Shown: in pieces, positions 24,164 through 34,405 of the stretch
How the letters are laid out: every line of letters begins with the position of its first letter
Numbering within the stretch: position 1 is the stretch's first letter
Assembly: GCA_947372105.1 (NCBI GenBank)
Contig: CANBSH010000006.1
Location: forward strand, 1-64,000
Length of the DNA: 64,000 nucleotides
Direction: 5' to 3'
From: Chitinophagaceae bacterium
GTDB lineage: Bacteria; Bacteroidota; Bacteroidia; Chitinophagales; Chitinophagaceae
The notes under the pieces: generated by a model
Told to the model about the DNA's origin: nothing
The model's input: only the letters and a program-made list of their open reading frames with translations
The model's database searches: none
Position numbers and translations under genes: made by a program

Positions 24164-24634
24164 ATGGAACCAAACGTATTAATAGATAAAGTAAAAGCAG
24201 TTATTGATCCTTTTTTAGAAGAGGAATCAAGTTACTTTATTGTGCAAATTAAAATCAAGCCTACTAACAACATTAAAGTGTTTTTAGATGGAGATAATGG
24301 TTTGCCTATTGAGAAATGTACTTTTTTTAATCGCAAATTATATAAAGCGATTGAAGAAGAAGCTTGGTTCCCGGAAGGTGATTTTTCTTTGGAAGTTTCA
24401 TCCCCTGGGGTGGACGAGCCCTTGTTACTAAAAAGACAATACAATAAAAATGTAGGTCGAAAAGTACAAGTAACCATGTTAGACGAAACCATTAAAGAAG
24501 GAAGTTTAATCACTGTAGCCGAGGCGGATATTTTATTGGAGTGGACCGAAGGAAAAGGGAAAAAAGCAGTGCAACAACAATTGCTTATACCTTTCGAAAA
24601 TATAAAATCAACAATAGTTCAAATACAATTTTAA
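24164..24634 (+). CDS. rimP: Ribosome maturation factor RimP
   Basis: A 156-residue RimP, which assists late assembly of the 30S subunit. The N-terminal alpha/beta domain contains IKIKPTNNIKVFLDGDNGLPIEKC (in pieces) and FSLEVSSPGVDEPLLLKRQYNKNVGRKV, the family signature SSPG(V/L)-D-x-P-L. The C-terminal SH3-like barrel (LLEWTEGKGKKAVQQQLLIPFENI) is present. Gene order rimP-nusA-infB is conserved across bacteria. nusA begins 36 bases downstream. Confidence 0.95.
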   Translation: MEPNVLIDKVKAVIDPFLEEESSYFIVQIKIKPTNNIKVFLDGDNGLPIEKCTFFNRKLYKAIEEEAWFPEGDFSLEVSSPGVDEPLLLKRQYNKNVGRKVQVTMLDETIKEGSLITVAEADILLEWTEGKGKKAVQQQLLIPFENIKSTIVQIQF

Positions 24635-24670
24635 CAAATCATCAAGCAGTGCTTGAAAAAAAAGTATGTT

Positions 24671-25921
24671 ATGGCAAGTATAAATTTGATCGACGCATTT
24701 CAGGAGTTTAAAGACGCTGAAAATATTGATCGTCCTACGATGATGAAAGTGGTGGAAGATGTTTTCAAAACTTTGATCCGAAAAAAGTATGGCAGTGATG
24801 AAAACTTCGATGTCATTGTGAATGCAGAAAAAGGTGACCTTGAGATTATTCGTCGTCGCCAAATTCGTCCAGATGATGATGTAGATAATCCATTGGAAGA
24901 AGTGTCTTACTCTTACGCAACCACTATTGAGCCTGACTTTGAGATAGGCGAGGACTTGTATGAGGAAGTAGACATTCTCGATTTTGGTCGTCGTGCTATT
25001 TTAGCTGCAAAGCAAACTTTAGCATCTCGTATTAATGATTTAAAGAAAAACGTTTTAGTTAAAAAATATTCTGATAGAATTGGCGATATCATTAACGCTG
25101 AAATTTATCAGGTTTGGAAAAAAGAAGTTTTATTATTAGATGAAGAAGGAAATGAATTAATTCTTCCTAAGACAGAACAAATTCCACAAGATTTTTTCAA
25201 AAAAGGAGAAAACATTCGTGCTGTAGTAGCAAGAGTGGATATGAAAAATAATTCACCTGTCATTATTTTATCTAGAACGAATCCTTTATTCCTTGCAAAA
25301 TTATTAGAAATAGAAGTGCCTGAAATTTTTGATGGTTTAATTACCATTAAAAAGATTGTTCGTGAACCAGGAGAACGTGCTAAAGTAGCCGTTGAATCTT
25401 TTGATGATCGTATTGATCCAGTCGGTGCTTGTGTGGGTATGAAAGGAAGCCGTATTCATGGTATTGTTAGAGAATTGAAAAATGAAAATATTGACGTTAT
25501 TAACTACACGACCAATACACAATTATTAATTCAACGTTCATTAACACCTGCTAAGATTAGCTATATGAATATTGATAATGATACTAAGCGTGTGGAGGTG
25601 TACTTAAAAGCGGATCAAGTTTCTTTAGCGATTGGTCGTCGTGGAGTGAATATCAAATTAGCGTCCGAATTAACCGGCTACGAATTAGATGTGTACCGTG
25701 AGGATGAAGAAATCGTTGATGAATTTGATATTGATTTAGATGAATTTAGCGATGAAATTGAAACTTGGATTATTGATGAATTTAAGCGTGTGGGTTGTGA
25801 TACAGCGCGCAGTGTCATCAAGTTAAGTCCAGATGAATTAGAACGCAGAACCGACTTAGAAAAAGAGACTATCGCAGACGTGAGAAGAATCTTACAAGAA
25901 GAGTTTGATAAAGGTGAATAA
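24671..25921 (+). CDS. nusA: Transcription elongation/termination factor NusA
   Basis: A 416-residue NusA binding RNA polymerase and RNA. Order of domains: N-terminal RNAP-binding domain (to about 125), S1 (about 130-200, with GENIRAVVARVDMKNNSPVIILSRT in part), two KH domains (FDDRIDPVGACVGMKGSRIHGI and VSLAIGRRGVNIKLASELTGY), then an acidic stretch (DEFDIDLDEFSDEIE) and one helix-hairpin-helix-like tail instead of the duplicated acidic repeats of E. coli. The frame is open from a TTG at 24653, but the ATG at 24671 (MASINLIDAFQEF) is the usual start. Confidence 0.96.
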   Translation: MASINLIDAFQEFKDAENIDRPTMMKVVEDVFKTLIRKKYGSDENFDVIVNAEKGDLEIIRRRQIRPDDDVDNPLEEVSYSYATTIEPDFEIGEDLYEEVDILDFGRRAILAAKQTLASRINDLKKNVLVKKYSDRIGDIINAEIYQVWKKEVLLLDEEGNELILPKTEQIPQDFFKKGENIRAVVARVDMKNNSPVIILSRTNPLFLAKLLEIEVPEIFDGLITIKKIVREPGERAKVAVESFDDRIDPVGACVGMKGSRIHGIVRELKNENIDVINYTTNTQLLIQRSLTPAKISYMNIDNDTKRVEVYLKADQVSLAIGRRGVNIKLASELTGYELDVYREDEEIVDEFDIDLDEFSDEIETWIIDEFKRVGCDTARSVIKLSPDELERRTDLEKETIADVRRILQEEFDKGE

Positions 25922-26002
25922 CCTTGATTTTTGAATATATATTTGTATTAGGTGACTCGTCCCAATGAATCGTAAAGATAATTAGGGGCAAAAAACAACA
26001 GA

Positions 26003-28843
26003 ATGTCAGAATTGAAACTACCAAGACTGTTAGCAGCTGCTAAGGAATTCAACATCGGTCAGGATACCCTGATTGAATTCCTAGTAAAAAAAGGTTTTCC
26101 TAAGGATGACCTAAAGCCAGCAGCTAAATTAACAGAGGATCAGTATTATTCTCTACAAGCCGAATTCCAAAGTGATAAGGTAGCTAGAGATAAAGCAGAT
26201 CACGTTGAATTGCCTAAGAATGCCGTTACGGATAAGGCTAAAAAAGAAGAAGACACTGCTAAAAAAGCAGCGCCTGCTAAGAAGGCTGTTGAAGAAGTGC
26301 CTCCAGTGGTGGAAGAAGTTCCAGTAGCAAAAGCACCAAAGGCTCCTATTGTTGTAGAAGAAGCTCCAGTGAATATCAAAGCGCCTGAAGTTGAATCACC
26401 TAAAGTGGTTGATAAAATAGATCTTTCTCAAATTGATTCTTCTACTCGTCCTAAAAAAGGAACCAAAAAAGCAGAAGAACCTAAAGCGGAAACTCCAGCA
26501 GCTCCAGCAAAAAAGAAAGTCGTTAAGGCTGAAGAAAAAAAAGTAGCACCTCCAGTAGATCATTCCATCGCACCCGAAAATGTGCATGGTAAAATTGAAA
26601 ATATTCAAGCCACTCGTTTAGAGGGTCCAAAAGTGATGGGTAAAATTGATTTACCTGTCAATAGCGATACACGTCCTAAACCAATGAGTCAGGAAGAAAA
26701 ACGTGTTCGTAAACGTATTCCAGTGCAAGGTGGAGGAGGCAACCGACCTAATCAACCTCAACAAGGAGGACAACAAGGCGGTAATCGCCCAGGGGGCAAT
26801 CAACAAGGTGGCAATCGTCCAGGACAACAAGGTGGTGGGAACCGTCCAGGCGGTAATCGTCCAGGTGGTGGTGCTGGTGGTCGTAATAATAGATATGCGC
26901 CTCAAACAACTGAGCAAAAAGAAATTGATCAAAAAGCAATTCAAGATAAAATCAAAGAAACTCAAGCTAAATTATCTGGCGGGGGTGGAAGAGGTAAATC
27001 ATTGAAATCAAAATATCGTCGTGCTAAACGCGAAGAAGCTGCAGAAAACGAACAAAACGAAAATCCAGAAAATAATAAATTACAAGTGACCGAGTTTGTC
27101 ACAGTAAGTGAGTTATCAAGTTTGATGGACGTAAGTTTTGCAGACATCATTAGCAAGTGTATGAACTTAGGTATCATGGTTTCCATTAACCAACGTTTAG
27201 ATGCAGAAGTCATTGAATTAGTAGCGAGCGAATTTGGCTTTGAAGTTGAATTTATAGGATTAGAAGATGTGGATGAAATGGATGAAGAAGAAGAATTAGA
27301 AGACCAAGCTAATTTAGTAGAACGTCCTCCTATTGTTACTATTATGGGTCACGTAGATCATGGAAAAACTTCTTTGCTAGATTATATTCGTAATGCCAAT
27401 GTAGTAGCTGGGGAAGCCGGTGGTATCACGCAACATATAGGTGCTTATGAAGTGACTTTGCCTAATGGTAAAGCCATTACTTTCTTAGATACTCCAGGTC
27501 ACGAAGCCTTTACTGCGATGCGTGCGCGTGGTGCTAAAGTAACTGACATTTCTATTATTGTAGTAGCTGCGGATGATGCTGTGATGCCTCAAACAAGAGA
27601 AGCGATTAGTCACTCTCAAGCGGCAAGTGTTCCCATGATTTTTGCAGTGAATAAAATTGATAAAGACGGAGCGAATCCTCAAAAAATATATGAGCAACTT
27701 TCTCAAATGAATATTTTAGTAGAAGCTTGGGGTGGTAAATTCCAAAACCAAGAATTATCTGCTAAACAAGGTTTGAATGTAGATGCTTTATTAGAAAAAG
27801 TATTATTAGAATCTGAAATTTTAGATTTAAAAGCGAATCCAAATCGCGAAGCAACAGGAACTATTATTGAAGCCTCTTTGGATAAAGGTCGTGGCTATGT
27901 AGCAACCATCTTAGTTCAAAATGGAACTTTGCGTCAAGGTGATTTAATTTTATCTGGACAGTTTTATGGTAGAGTGAAAGCGATGTTTAATGAGCGTAAT
28001 CAACGTATTGAAATTGCACCTCCTTCTACACCAGTAGTGATATTAGGTTTAAATGGCGCCCCTCAAGCAGGTGAAAAATTCAAAGTATTTGATGATGAAT
28101 CAGAAGCAAAAGAATTAGCCACTAAACGTGCTCAATTATTAAGAGAGCAAGGTTTGAGAACTAGAAAACACATTACATTAGATGAAATTGGTCGTCGTTT
28201 AGCATTAGGTAACTTTAAGGAATTGAACATTATCATCAAAGGGGATGTGGATGGTTCTGTAGAAGCCTTAAGTGATTCATTGCAAAAATTATCTACCGAA
28301 GAAATTGCTGTTAGAGTGGTATTAAAAGGAGTTGGACAAATTTCTGAGTCAGATGTATTGTTGTCTGCTGCTTCTGATGCTATTATCATTGGATTTAACG
28401 TTCGACCTTCTATGCAAGCTAACAAGTTAGCCGAAAATGAAGGGGTAGAAATTAAATTATACTCTATTATCTACAACGCTATTGATGAAATTAAGAGTGC
28501 GATGGAAGGTATGTTAGAACCTAAGATTCAAGAAAAAATTACTGCGAACGTGGAAGTACGTGAAGTGTACAAATTTGATAAAGCCACCGTTGCTGGATGT
28601 TTTGTATTAGATGGTAAATTAAGTCGTAACAGTAAAATACGTATCATCCGAGATGGTATTGTAGAATATCCAAAAGGCGAAGGTCAAGCTGCCGAATTAG
28701 GAAGTTTGAAACGCTTTAAAGATGATGTGAAAGACGTGGTTTCTAATATGGAATGCGGATTGACCATCAAAAACTTCATCGACTTAAAAGTGGGTGATAT
28801 TGTAGAAGCATTTGAAGAAGAGGAAGTAAAGCGTACTTTATAA
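26003..28843 (+). CDS. infB: Translation initiation factor IF-2
   Basis: A 946-residue IF2 that places initiator tRNA on the ribosome. The N-terminal region (about 1-330) holds an IF2 N-domain ([20 protein letters not shown]), a Lys/Ala/Pro/Glu-rich linker and then a Gly/Asn/Gln/Arg/Pro tract (about 245-300) made of NRPGGN and QQGG repeats. The GTPase domain has [20 protein letters not shown] and [12 protein letters not shown]; domains II-IV complete the protein. A possible -7 box TATATTTG (25938-25945) precedes it, with no good -33 element. The repeat region is typical of Bacteroidota IF2. Confidence 0.97.
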   Translation: MSELKLPRLLAAAKEFNIGQDTLIEFLVKKGFPKDDLKPAAKLTEDQYYSLQAEFQSDKVARDKADHVELPKNAVTDKAKKEEDTAKKAAPAKKAVEEVPPVVEEVPVAKAPKAPIVVEEAPVNIKAPEVESPKVVDKIDLSQIDSSTRPKKGTKKAEEPKAETPAAPAKKKVVKAEEKKVAPPVDHSIAPENVHGKIENIQATRLEGPKVMGKIDLPVNSDTRPKPMSQEEKRVRKRIPVQGGGGNRPNQPQQGGQQGGNRPGGNQQGGNRPGQQGGGNRPGGNRPGGGAGGRNNRYAPQTTEQKEIDQKAIQDKIKETQAKLSGGGGRGKSLKSKYRRAKREEAAENEQNENPENNKLQVTEFVTVSELSSLMDVSFADIISKCMNLGIMVSINQRLDAEVIELVASEFGFEVEFIGLEDVDEMDEEEELEDQANLVERPPIVTIMGHVDHGKTSLLDYIRNANVVAGEAGGITQHIGAYEVTLPNGKAITFLDTPGHEAFTAMRARGAKVTDISIIVVAADDAVMPQTREAISHSQAASVPMIFAVNKIDKDGANPQKIYEQLSQMNILVEAWGGKFQNQELSAKQGLNVDALLEKVLLESEILDLKANPNREATGTIIEASLDKGRGYVATILVQNGTLRQGDLILSGQFYGRVKAMFNERNQRIEIAPPSTPVVILGLNGAPQAGEKFKVFDDESEAKELATKRAQLLREQGLRTRKHITLDEIGRRLALGNFKELNIIIKGDVDGSVEALSDSLQKLSTEEIAVRVVLKGVGQISESDVLLSAASDAIIIGFNVRPSMQANKLAENEGVEIKLYSIIYNAIDEIKSAMEGMLEPKIQEKITANVEVREVYKFDKATVAGCFVLDGKLSRNSKIRIIRDGIVEYPKGEGQAAELGSLKRFKDDVKDVVSNMECGLTIKNFIDLKVGDIVEAFEEEEVKRTL

Positions 28844-28900
28844 AATAATTAAGATTTGATAGTTGGGTAAACCGCACATCTATCAGACCTTTGAACATTA

Positions 28901-30304
28901 ATGAAAATATTGATGAAACTAGTTAAACTTGTTGTTTGTATTCTTTTTGTAAGCTTATCAATCAATTCGATAGCGCAAACAAAAAAGGTGTTAGCCGATA
29001 AAATTGTAGGCACTGTTGGCGATAAGTTTATTTTAAAATCGGATGTGGAGAATGCTTTGTTGGATTTAAAAAGACAAGCGCAAGGTCAGGAAAACGTGAC
29101 TTTGCCTAATAATTGTCAAGTGATGGAGCAACAAATGATCCGTAAAGCCTTGGTATTACAAGCAGAAAAAGATTCTATCGTAGTGACTGAAGAAGAAGTT
29201 GAAAATGCCATTGATACTCGTATTCGTAGTTTCTTACAACAATTTGGATCTAAAGAAGTTTTAGAAGAAGTAGCTGGTAGAAGTATACAACAATTGAAAG
29301 AAGATTTCCGTGTCATGATTAAAGAGCAAAAGTTAGCTGCGGAAATGCAAAATAAAATTGTAGACAAAGTAAAAATTACTCCTTTTGAAGTACGTGCATT
29401 TTACAATAAAATTCCCAAGGATAGTTTGCCTTTATACGAAAGTGAAGTAAACATTGCCGAAATTGTAATTCATCCCAAAGCGAATAGAGATATTGAAGAA
29501 TATGTGATTAAGCAATTAATGGACTATCGTCATCAAATTGAATCTGGTGCTAATAAATTTGAACAATTAGTAAAATTGTATTCTGAAGATCCAAGTGCTA
29601 AAGAAAATTTAGGACAGTTTAATATTAACAGAAACGAAAAAAATTGGGACCCTGCATTTATGGCTGGTTCTTTCCGATTAAAAGAAGGGCAAATTTCTGC
29701 CCCTATTAAATCCAAATTTGGGTATCATATTATTCAATTAGTTTCTCGTTCGGGAGATGACGCAGTGGTCAAACATATATTACGTATACCTCCCATTACC
29801 AATGACGAAATTAATGATGCTAAACATTTATTGGACAGCATCCGTAAGGAAGTGCTTGCGAACAAAATGGCATTTGGGGAAGCGGTTAATAAATTTAGTG
29901 ATGATGATGCAAGTAAATTTAGCGGTGGTTCCATCACCGGCGCAGATGGATCTAGTTATGTAAACATAGACCAATTGGATAAGGACATGGTGGTGTTAAT
30001 GAAAAATTTAAAACCAGGTGAAATTTCAAGTCCACAAGTATACAATGATGATCGTGGTCGCAGAACCGTTCGTATTATCTACTTTAAAGAAAGAACAGAG
30101 CCACATAAAGAAAATTTAAAGGAAGACTATAACAGAGTTTCTCAAAGAGCCTTAGAAGAAAAAAAGACAAAACAATTAGAAAGCTGGTTTAAGGAGCATA
30201 TCCCCAATTATTATATTTTTGTAGATCCTGAATTTCATGGATGCGCGGAATTGACCGATTGGAAAAAAGCAGCTGATGCAATAGTTTCCGAAAAAGTGAA
30301 TTAA
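28901..30304 (+). CDS. SurA/PpiC-type periplasmic peptidyl-prolyl isomerase
   Basis: A 467-residue exported chaperone: signal peptide (hydrophobic to about residue 25, ending NSIAQ), a SurA N-terminal helical domain with VLADKIVGTVGDKFILKSDVENALLDL, and two parvulin domains (about 180-285, EVNIAEIVIHPK...FGYHIIQLVSRSG; and 290-395, VVKHILRIPP...). The HIIQLV and FG-H motif of PpiC folds are kept in the first. It should help fold outer-membrane proteins. A candidate promoter GTTG-N20-GACCTTTG (28862-28893) lies just before the ATG, so it may be transcribed independently of infB. Confidence 0.9.
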   Translation: MKILMKLVKLVVCILFVSLSINSIAQTKKVLADKIVGTVGDKFILKSDVENALLDLKRQAQGQENVTLPNNCQVMEQQMIRKALVLQAEKDSIVVTEEEVENAIDTRIRSFLQQFGSKEVLEEVAGRSIQQLKEDFRVMIKEQKLAAEMQNKIVDKVKITPFEVRAFYNKIPKDSLPLYESEVNIAEIVIHPKANRDIEEYVIKQLMDYRHQIESGANKFEQLVKLYSEDPSAKENLGQFNINRNEKNWDPAFMAGSFRLKEGQISAPIKSKFGYHIIQLVSRSGDDAVVKHILRIPPITNDEINDAKHLLDSIRKEVLANKMAFGEAVNKFSDDDASKFSGGSITGADGSSYVNIDQLDKDMVVLMKNLKPGEISSPQVYNDDRGRRTVRIIYFKERTEPHKENLKEDYNRVSQRALEEKKTKQLESWFKEHIPNYYIFVDPEFHGCAELTDWKKAADAIVSEKVN

Positions 30305-30313
30305 TACTCCATC

Positions 30314-32161
30314 ATGAGCGATGACATCAAACACGAATGTGGCTTAGCTTTCATTCGATTAAGAAAACCACTTTCTTATTATCTTCAAAAAAGAGGATCA
30401 GTTACCTACGGCCTTAACAAATTATACTTGTTAATGGAAAAACAACATAATCGTGGTCAGGATGGTGCAGGCTTAGCTACTTTAAAATTAAATATAGAAC
30501 CCGGAAATCCTTTTTTATATCGTCTTCGCAGTAATGCGCAACAACCTATTGCAGATTTATTTTACAAAGTGGGTTTAGAAATCCAAGAATTGGAAAAATT
30601 CCAACCAGATATTTCTAAACATCCTGGATTAATGAAAGGGCATTTACCTTTTATGGGTGAAATTTTATTAGGGCACTTACGTTATGGCACACAAGGAAAA
30701 AATAATGTAGAGTTTTGCCATCCTTTTATTAAGCGCAATTTGGTCCCCGGAAAAAATTTAGCTTTAGCAGGTAATTTTAATTTAGTTAATACCGACGAAC
30801 TATATCAACACATTAATATGCAACCTGGTGCTTTTGAAAAAGAAAGTGATTTGGCTGCGATGATGGAAGTGGTGCATTATTTTTTAGAGGAAGAAGAAAA
30901 ATTAAATCCTAATAATCCCAATATTGTAAACGTACTTAAAAAGGCGGTGCCTTTATTTGACGGCGGTTTTACCGTGGGTGGTTTAGTAGGGAACGGATAT
31001 AGCTTTATTATGCGAGATGCCAATGGTATTCGCCCTGCATATTATTATATAGATGATGAAGTCATTGTAGCAGCGAGTGAACGCGCCGCTATTCGCACCA
31101 CATTTAATGTAGCCGAGAATGAAGTATTGGAATTGATGCCAGGCTGTGCTTTAGTGGTGGATGATGCAGGTAAATATAGTGTGGAACAAATTGTGGCACC
31201 TAAAGAAAGAAGAGCGTGTTCTTTCGAACGTATTTATTTTTCACGCGGGAGTGATGAAAAAATTTATCGTGAACGTATTGCATTAGGAAACCATTTAAGC
31301 GTGCGCGTGTTGGATCGCATTGAAAAAGATTTAAAAAATACCATTTTCTCTTATATTCCAAATACTGCCGAAGTAGCGTTTTATGGTTTGGTGAAAGGAA
31401 TGGAAGAATATTTGAATAAAATTAAAGTAGAGCGTATTTTAAGTTGGGGAAAGGATATTGATCCTGAGAAGTTGGAGCAAATGGTGAATCGAAAAATTAG
31501 ACAAGAAAAAATCGCCATTAAGGATGTTAAATTAAGAACATTTATTACCGAAGATGCGAATCGTAATGAAATGGTTCAACACGTATATGATATCACGTAT
31601 GGTACCGTGCGTAAGGATGAAGATACTTTAGTAGTTATTGATGATAGTATTGTACGCGGCACGACTTTAAAGGAGAGCATCATTAGAATGTTATCCAGGT
31701 TGTCTCCTAAAAAAATTATCGTAGTGTCTTCTGCGCCACAAATTAGGTATCCAGATTGTTATGGAATTGATATGAGTAAGATGGGTGATTTTATTGCTTT
31801 TCGTGCTGTGATTGCTTTATTAAAAGATAAAGGCATGGAAAACGTGATCGAGGAAACTTATCAAAGAATTAAACAATTAGATACATCGGGCGAATTACAT
31901 ACCGAAAATGTGGTACGTCAATTATACAAACCTTTTACTCCCGAAGAAATTTCTGATAAAATTGCCGAATTAATTACTCCCGAAAATTCTAATATTCCAG
32001 TGGAAGTGATTTATCAAACCATTGAAGATTTACATGAATGTTGTCCTACCAATACTGGAGATTGGTATTTCACAGGCAATTATCCTACTCCTGGTGGCAA
32101 CAAAGTTTGTAACAAAGCTTTTGTGAATTTTATTGAAGGGAAAAATGTAAGAGGGTATTAA
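30314..32161 (+). CDS. purF: Amidophosphoribosyltransferase, long Bacteroidota type
   Basis: A 615-residue PurF-family enzyme (glutamine + PRPP to phosphoribosylamine). The N-terminal glutaminase starts at C9 of HECGLAFIRL, so eight residues are probably removed. RGQDGAG and GHLRYGTQG complete the glutaminase; the PRPP site is VVIDDSIVRGTT. Compared with the usual form of about 470-500 residues it carries an extra N-terminal insertion and C-terminal region, as in the second PurF type of Bacteroidota. It begins 10 bases after the isomerase gene and converges on the KAS III gene with a 6-base gap. Confidence 0.9.
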   Translation: MSDDIKHECGLAFIRLRKPLSYYLQKRGSVTYGLNKLYLLMEKQHNRGQDGAGLATLKLNIEPGNPFLYRLRSNAQQPIADLFYKVGLEIQELEKFQPDISKHPGLMKGHLPFMGEILLGHLRYGTQGKNNVEFCHPFIKRNLVPGKNLALAGNFNLVNTDELYQHINMQPGAFEKESDLAAMMEVVHYFLEEEEKLNPNNPNIVNVLKKAVPLFDGGFTVGGLVGNGYSFIMRDANGIRPAYYYIDDEVIVAASERAAIRTTFNVAENEVLELMPGCALVVDDAGKYSVEQIVAPKERRACSFERIYFSRGSDEKIYRERIALGNHLSVRVLDRIEKDLKNTIFSYIPNTAEVAFYGLVKGMEEYLNKIKVERILSWGKDIDPEKLEQMVNRKIRQEKIAIKDVKLRTFITEDANRNEMVQHVYDITYGTVRKDEDTLVVIDDSIVRGTTLKESIIRMLSRLSPKKIIVVSSAPQIRYPDCYGIDMSKMGDFIAFRAVIALLKDKGMENVIEETYQRIKQLDTSGELHTENVVRQLYKPFTPEEISDKIAELITPENSNIPVEVIYQTIEDLHECCPTNTGDWYFTGNYPTPGGNKVCNKAFVNFIEGKNVRGY

Positions 32162-32167
32162 TCCAAC

Positions 32168-33235
32168 TTATACTCGATAGCAAATTGCATTAATATTCAT
32201 GCCTGCTCCTACGGAAGCAAAAATGACAATATCACCTGCATGTAATTCATGCTCCTTGTATTTCCCTTTTTTTACCATATCATATAAGGTAGGGATGGTA
32301 GCTACCGAACTATTTCCTAATTCATGAATGCTCATGGGCATGATATGTTCGGGAGCAGTACGAATATTGTATAATTTATAAAGGGCTTTAATAAATCCTT
32401 CATCCATTTTTTCATTGGCTTGATGTAAGAAGAATTTTTTTACATCATGAATATCAACACCCGCTTTTTCAATACACTCTTTCATAGCAATAGGCACATT
32501 TTTAATAGCGTATTCGTATACTTTACGGCCTTTCATTTTAATGTATCGAGTATCTTCCACTCCTTCGGGGTGATATGATTTTCCTAGGTATAAAAAGTAA
32601 GTTTCATCTACGCAATGGCTTTGTACACTAGCGGCCAAGATGCCACTATTCGATCCTGCAGGTGCTTCTTCCACAATACAGGCTCCTGCTCCATCACTAA
32701 ATATCATACTATCTCTGTCATGCGTGTCTATGACACGGCTTAAAGTTTCGGCACCAATGACTAAACATCTTTTCGCCATCCCCGATTTAATAAACGAATC
32801 GGCTTGAATGACTCCTTGTATCCAACCTGGGCATCCAAACAAAACATCATACGCTACACAATTAGGGTTTTTAATACCCAACTGATGTTTCACACGGGAG
32901 GCTAATGCTGGAATCGTATCGGTTTGAATCGTTCCTTGAATAACGTTTCCAAAATTGTGTGCGAATATGATTTGATCAATGGTTTCAGGATCAATGCCTG
33001 CATCTTGAATCGCCAATTCCGCAGCCTTGGTGGCTAATTCGGAGGTATTCATATTTTCAGGGGCATACCTTCTTTCGTAAATACCTGTGATATCTTTAAA
33101 TTTTTCTACTATTTCGGCATTGGGTGTCGCAATCAATTGTCCATCTTCGCCATAAAAAGTATGGTTAATGAATGATTCATTGGTGATTACAATATTTGGA
33201 ATGTAACTTCCTGTTCCGCTAATAATAGTTGCCAT
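32168..33235 (-). CDS. 3-oxoacyl-ACP synthase III (FabH)-like protein
   Basis: A 355-residue thiolase-fold condensing enzyme with the KAS III triad: C135 in FGCPGW, the histidine in FLHQANEKM and asparagine in LGNSSVATIPT. The length is slightly above FabH (about 320). The N-terminal segment SGTGSYIPNIVITNESFINHTFYG is longer than in housekeeping FabH, so this belongs to the broader FabH-like family whose members start specialised acyl chains. It follows manC on the same strand with 61 bases between them; that gap has a small inverted repeat TTATCTAAGATAA (33268-33280). Confidence 0.85.
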   Translation of the reverse strand: MATIISGTGSYIPNIVITNESFINHTFYGEDGQLIATPNAEIVEKFKDITGIYERRYAPENMNTSELATKAAELAIQDAGIDPETIDQIIFAHNFGNVIQGTIQTDTIPALASRVKHQLGIKNPNCVAYDVLFGCPGWIQGVIQADSFIKSGMAKRCLVIGAETLSRVIDTHDRDSMIFSDGAGACIVEEAPAGSNSGILAASVQSHCVDETYFLYLGKSYHPEGVEDTRYIKMKGRKVYEYAIKNVPIAMKECIEKAGVDIHDVKKFFLHQANEKMDEGFIKALYKLYNIRTAPEHIMPMSIHELGNSSVATIPTLYDMVKKGKYKEHELHAGDIVIFASVGAGMNINAICYRV

Positions 33236-33296
33236 GGGTATAATTTAGCTGAGTAATTGAATGGATGTTATCTAAGATAAGATATTTACCTAAACC

Positions 33297-34382
33297 TTAG
33301 ATGTATTTATCTCCTTTATGTCTTTTCACCTCTGCTACATATTCTTTAATGGATTGTTCTTTTTCCTTACTGCAAATAAGTAACACATCTTTGGTATCTA
33401 CAACAATAAAATCATCTAAGCCTTGCAAAACCACTAATTTATCTTTTGGTGCGTTCACCATACATTTTGTTGCATCAATCACAATCACATTATCGGATGC
33501 TACTGCATTACCAAAATAGTCTTTCTCCATATTATCATAAGCACTATTCCAGGTTCCTAAATCACTCCATCCAAAACTAGAAGGAATCACAAAAACGTTA
33601 GATGCTTTTTCCATAATAGCAATGTCAATAGAAACATTGGTGCACTGAGGATAAATTTTTTGAATGGCTTTCGCTTCTTGATCTGTATTGAAAGCAGTTT
33701 TTTCTTGATCAAACAGCTCATACATTTCTGGCTGATACTTTTCAAAGGCATCTAATATAGTGGACACTTTCCAGGCAAAAATACCTGCATTCCATAAAAA
33801 GTCTCCGCTGGATAAAAAGGATTCCGCAATTTCTAAAGTAGGCTTTTCGGTAAATGTTTTTACTTTATAAATTCCATTGGCTACTTCTAAGCCTTCATAT
33901 TGAATATAACCATATCCAGTATTGGGATGGGTGGGCTTAATACCTAGCGTAGCTAATGCTTTGATATTACTTACAAAGTCTAGTGCTTGTAATGTTATTT
34001 TTTGAAAATTATCTTCTTCTAAAATTAAATGATCACTAGGGGCTACTACAAAAGTGGCTTCAGGATCTAATTGTGCTAACTTAAATGAAATATAAGCGAT
34101 ACAAGGTGCCGTATTTTTTTTGCTGGGCTCTGCTAAAATATTTTGAACAGGAATTTGAGGCAATTGTTTTTTGACAATATCTACATACTCTTCCGAAGTA
34201 ACTATGAATATATTTTCGGTGGGAATAAATTTAGCATACCTATCAAAAGTCCATTGAATTAATGTTTTTCCAGTATTTAAAACGTCTAAAAATTGTTTTG
34301 GATAAGAGGTGCGACTCATGGGCCAAAATCTACTTCCAATCCCCCCAGCCATAATAGCTACGTAATGATGTTTATGTTGCAT
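33297..34382 (-). CDS. manC: Mannose-1-phosphate guanylyltransferase
   Basis: A 361-residue nucleotidyltransferase making GDP-mannose. The activated-sugar signature MAGGIGSRFWPMSRTSYPKQF is at the N terminus, followed by ILAEPSKKNTAPCIA and VVAPSDHLI; FTEKPTLE and the WNAGIFAWK metal-site motif are in the middle. It lacks the C-terminal phosphomannose isomerase domain of the bifunctional type II form. It is the middle gene of the kdsD-manC-fabH-like unit and points to a supply of GDP-mannose or its derivatives for envelope polysaccharides. Confidence 0.93.
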   Translation of the reverse strand: MQHKHHYVAIMAGGIGSRFWPMSRTSYPKQFLDVLNTGKTLIQWTFDRYAKFIPTENIFIVTSEEYVDIVKKQLPQIPVQNILAEPSKKNTAPCIAYISFKLAQLDPEATFVVAPSDHLILEEDNFQKITLQALDFVSNIKALATLGIKPTHPNTGYGYIQYEGLEVANGIYKVKTFTEKPTLEIAESFLSSGDFLWNAGIFAWKVSTILDAFEKYQPEMYELFDQEKTAFNTDQEAKAIQKIYPQCTNVSIDIAIMEKASNVFVIPSSFGWSDLGTWNSAYDNMEKDYFGNAVASDNVIVIDATKCMVNAPKDKLVVLQGLDDFIVVDTKDVLLICSKEKEQSIKEYVAEVKRHKGDKYI

Positions 34383-34405
34383 AACAACTTTACTTGTTTT
34401 TTAAT

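Noticed and set aside
25938-25945. Separate promoter for infB
   Set aside because: The -7 box TATATTTG is good but no -33 element is at the right spacing; infB is most simply read as part of the rimP operon.
26728-26905. Reading frames on both strands in the infB repeat region
   Set aside because: These are shadows of the Gly/Asn/Gln repeats of IF2 and show no family features.
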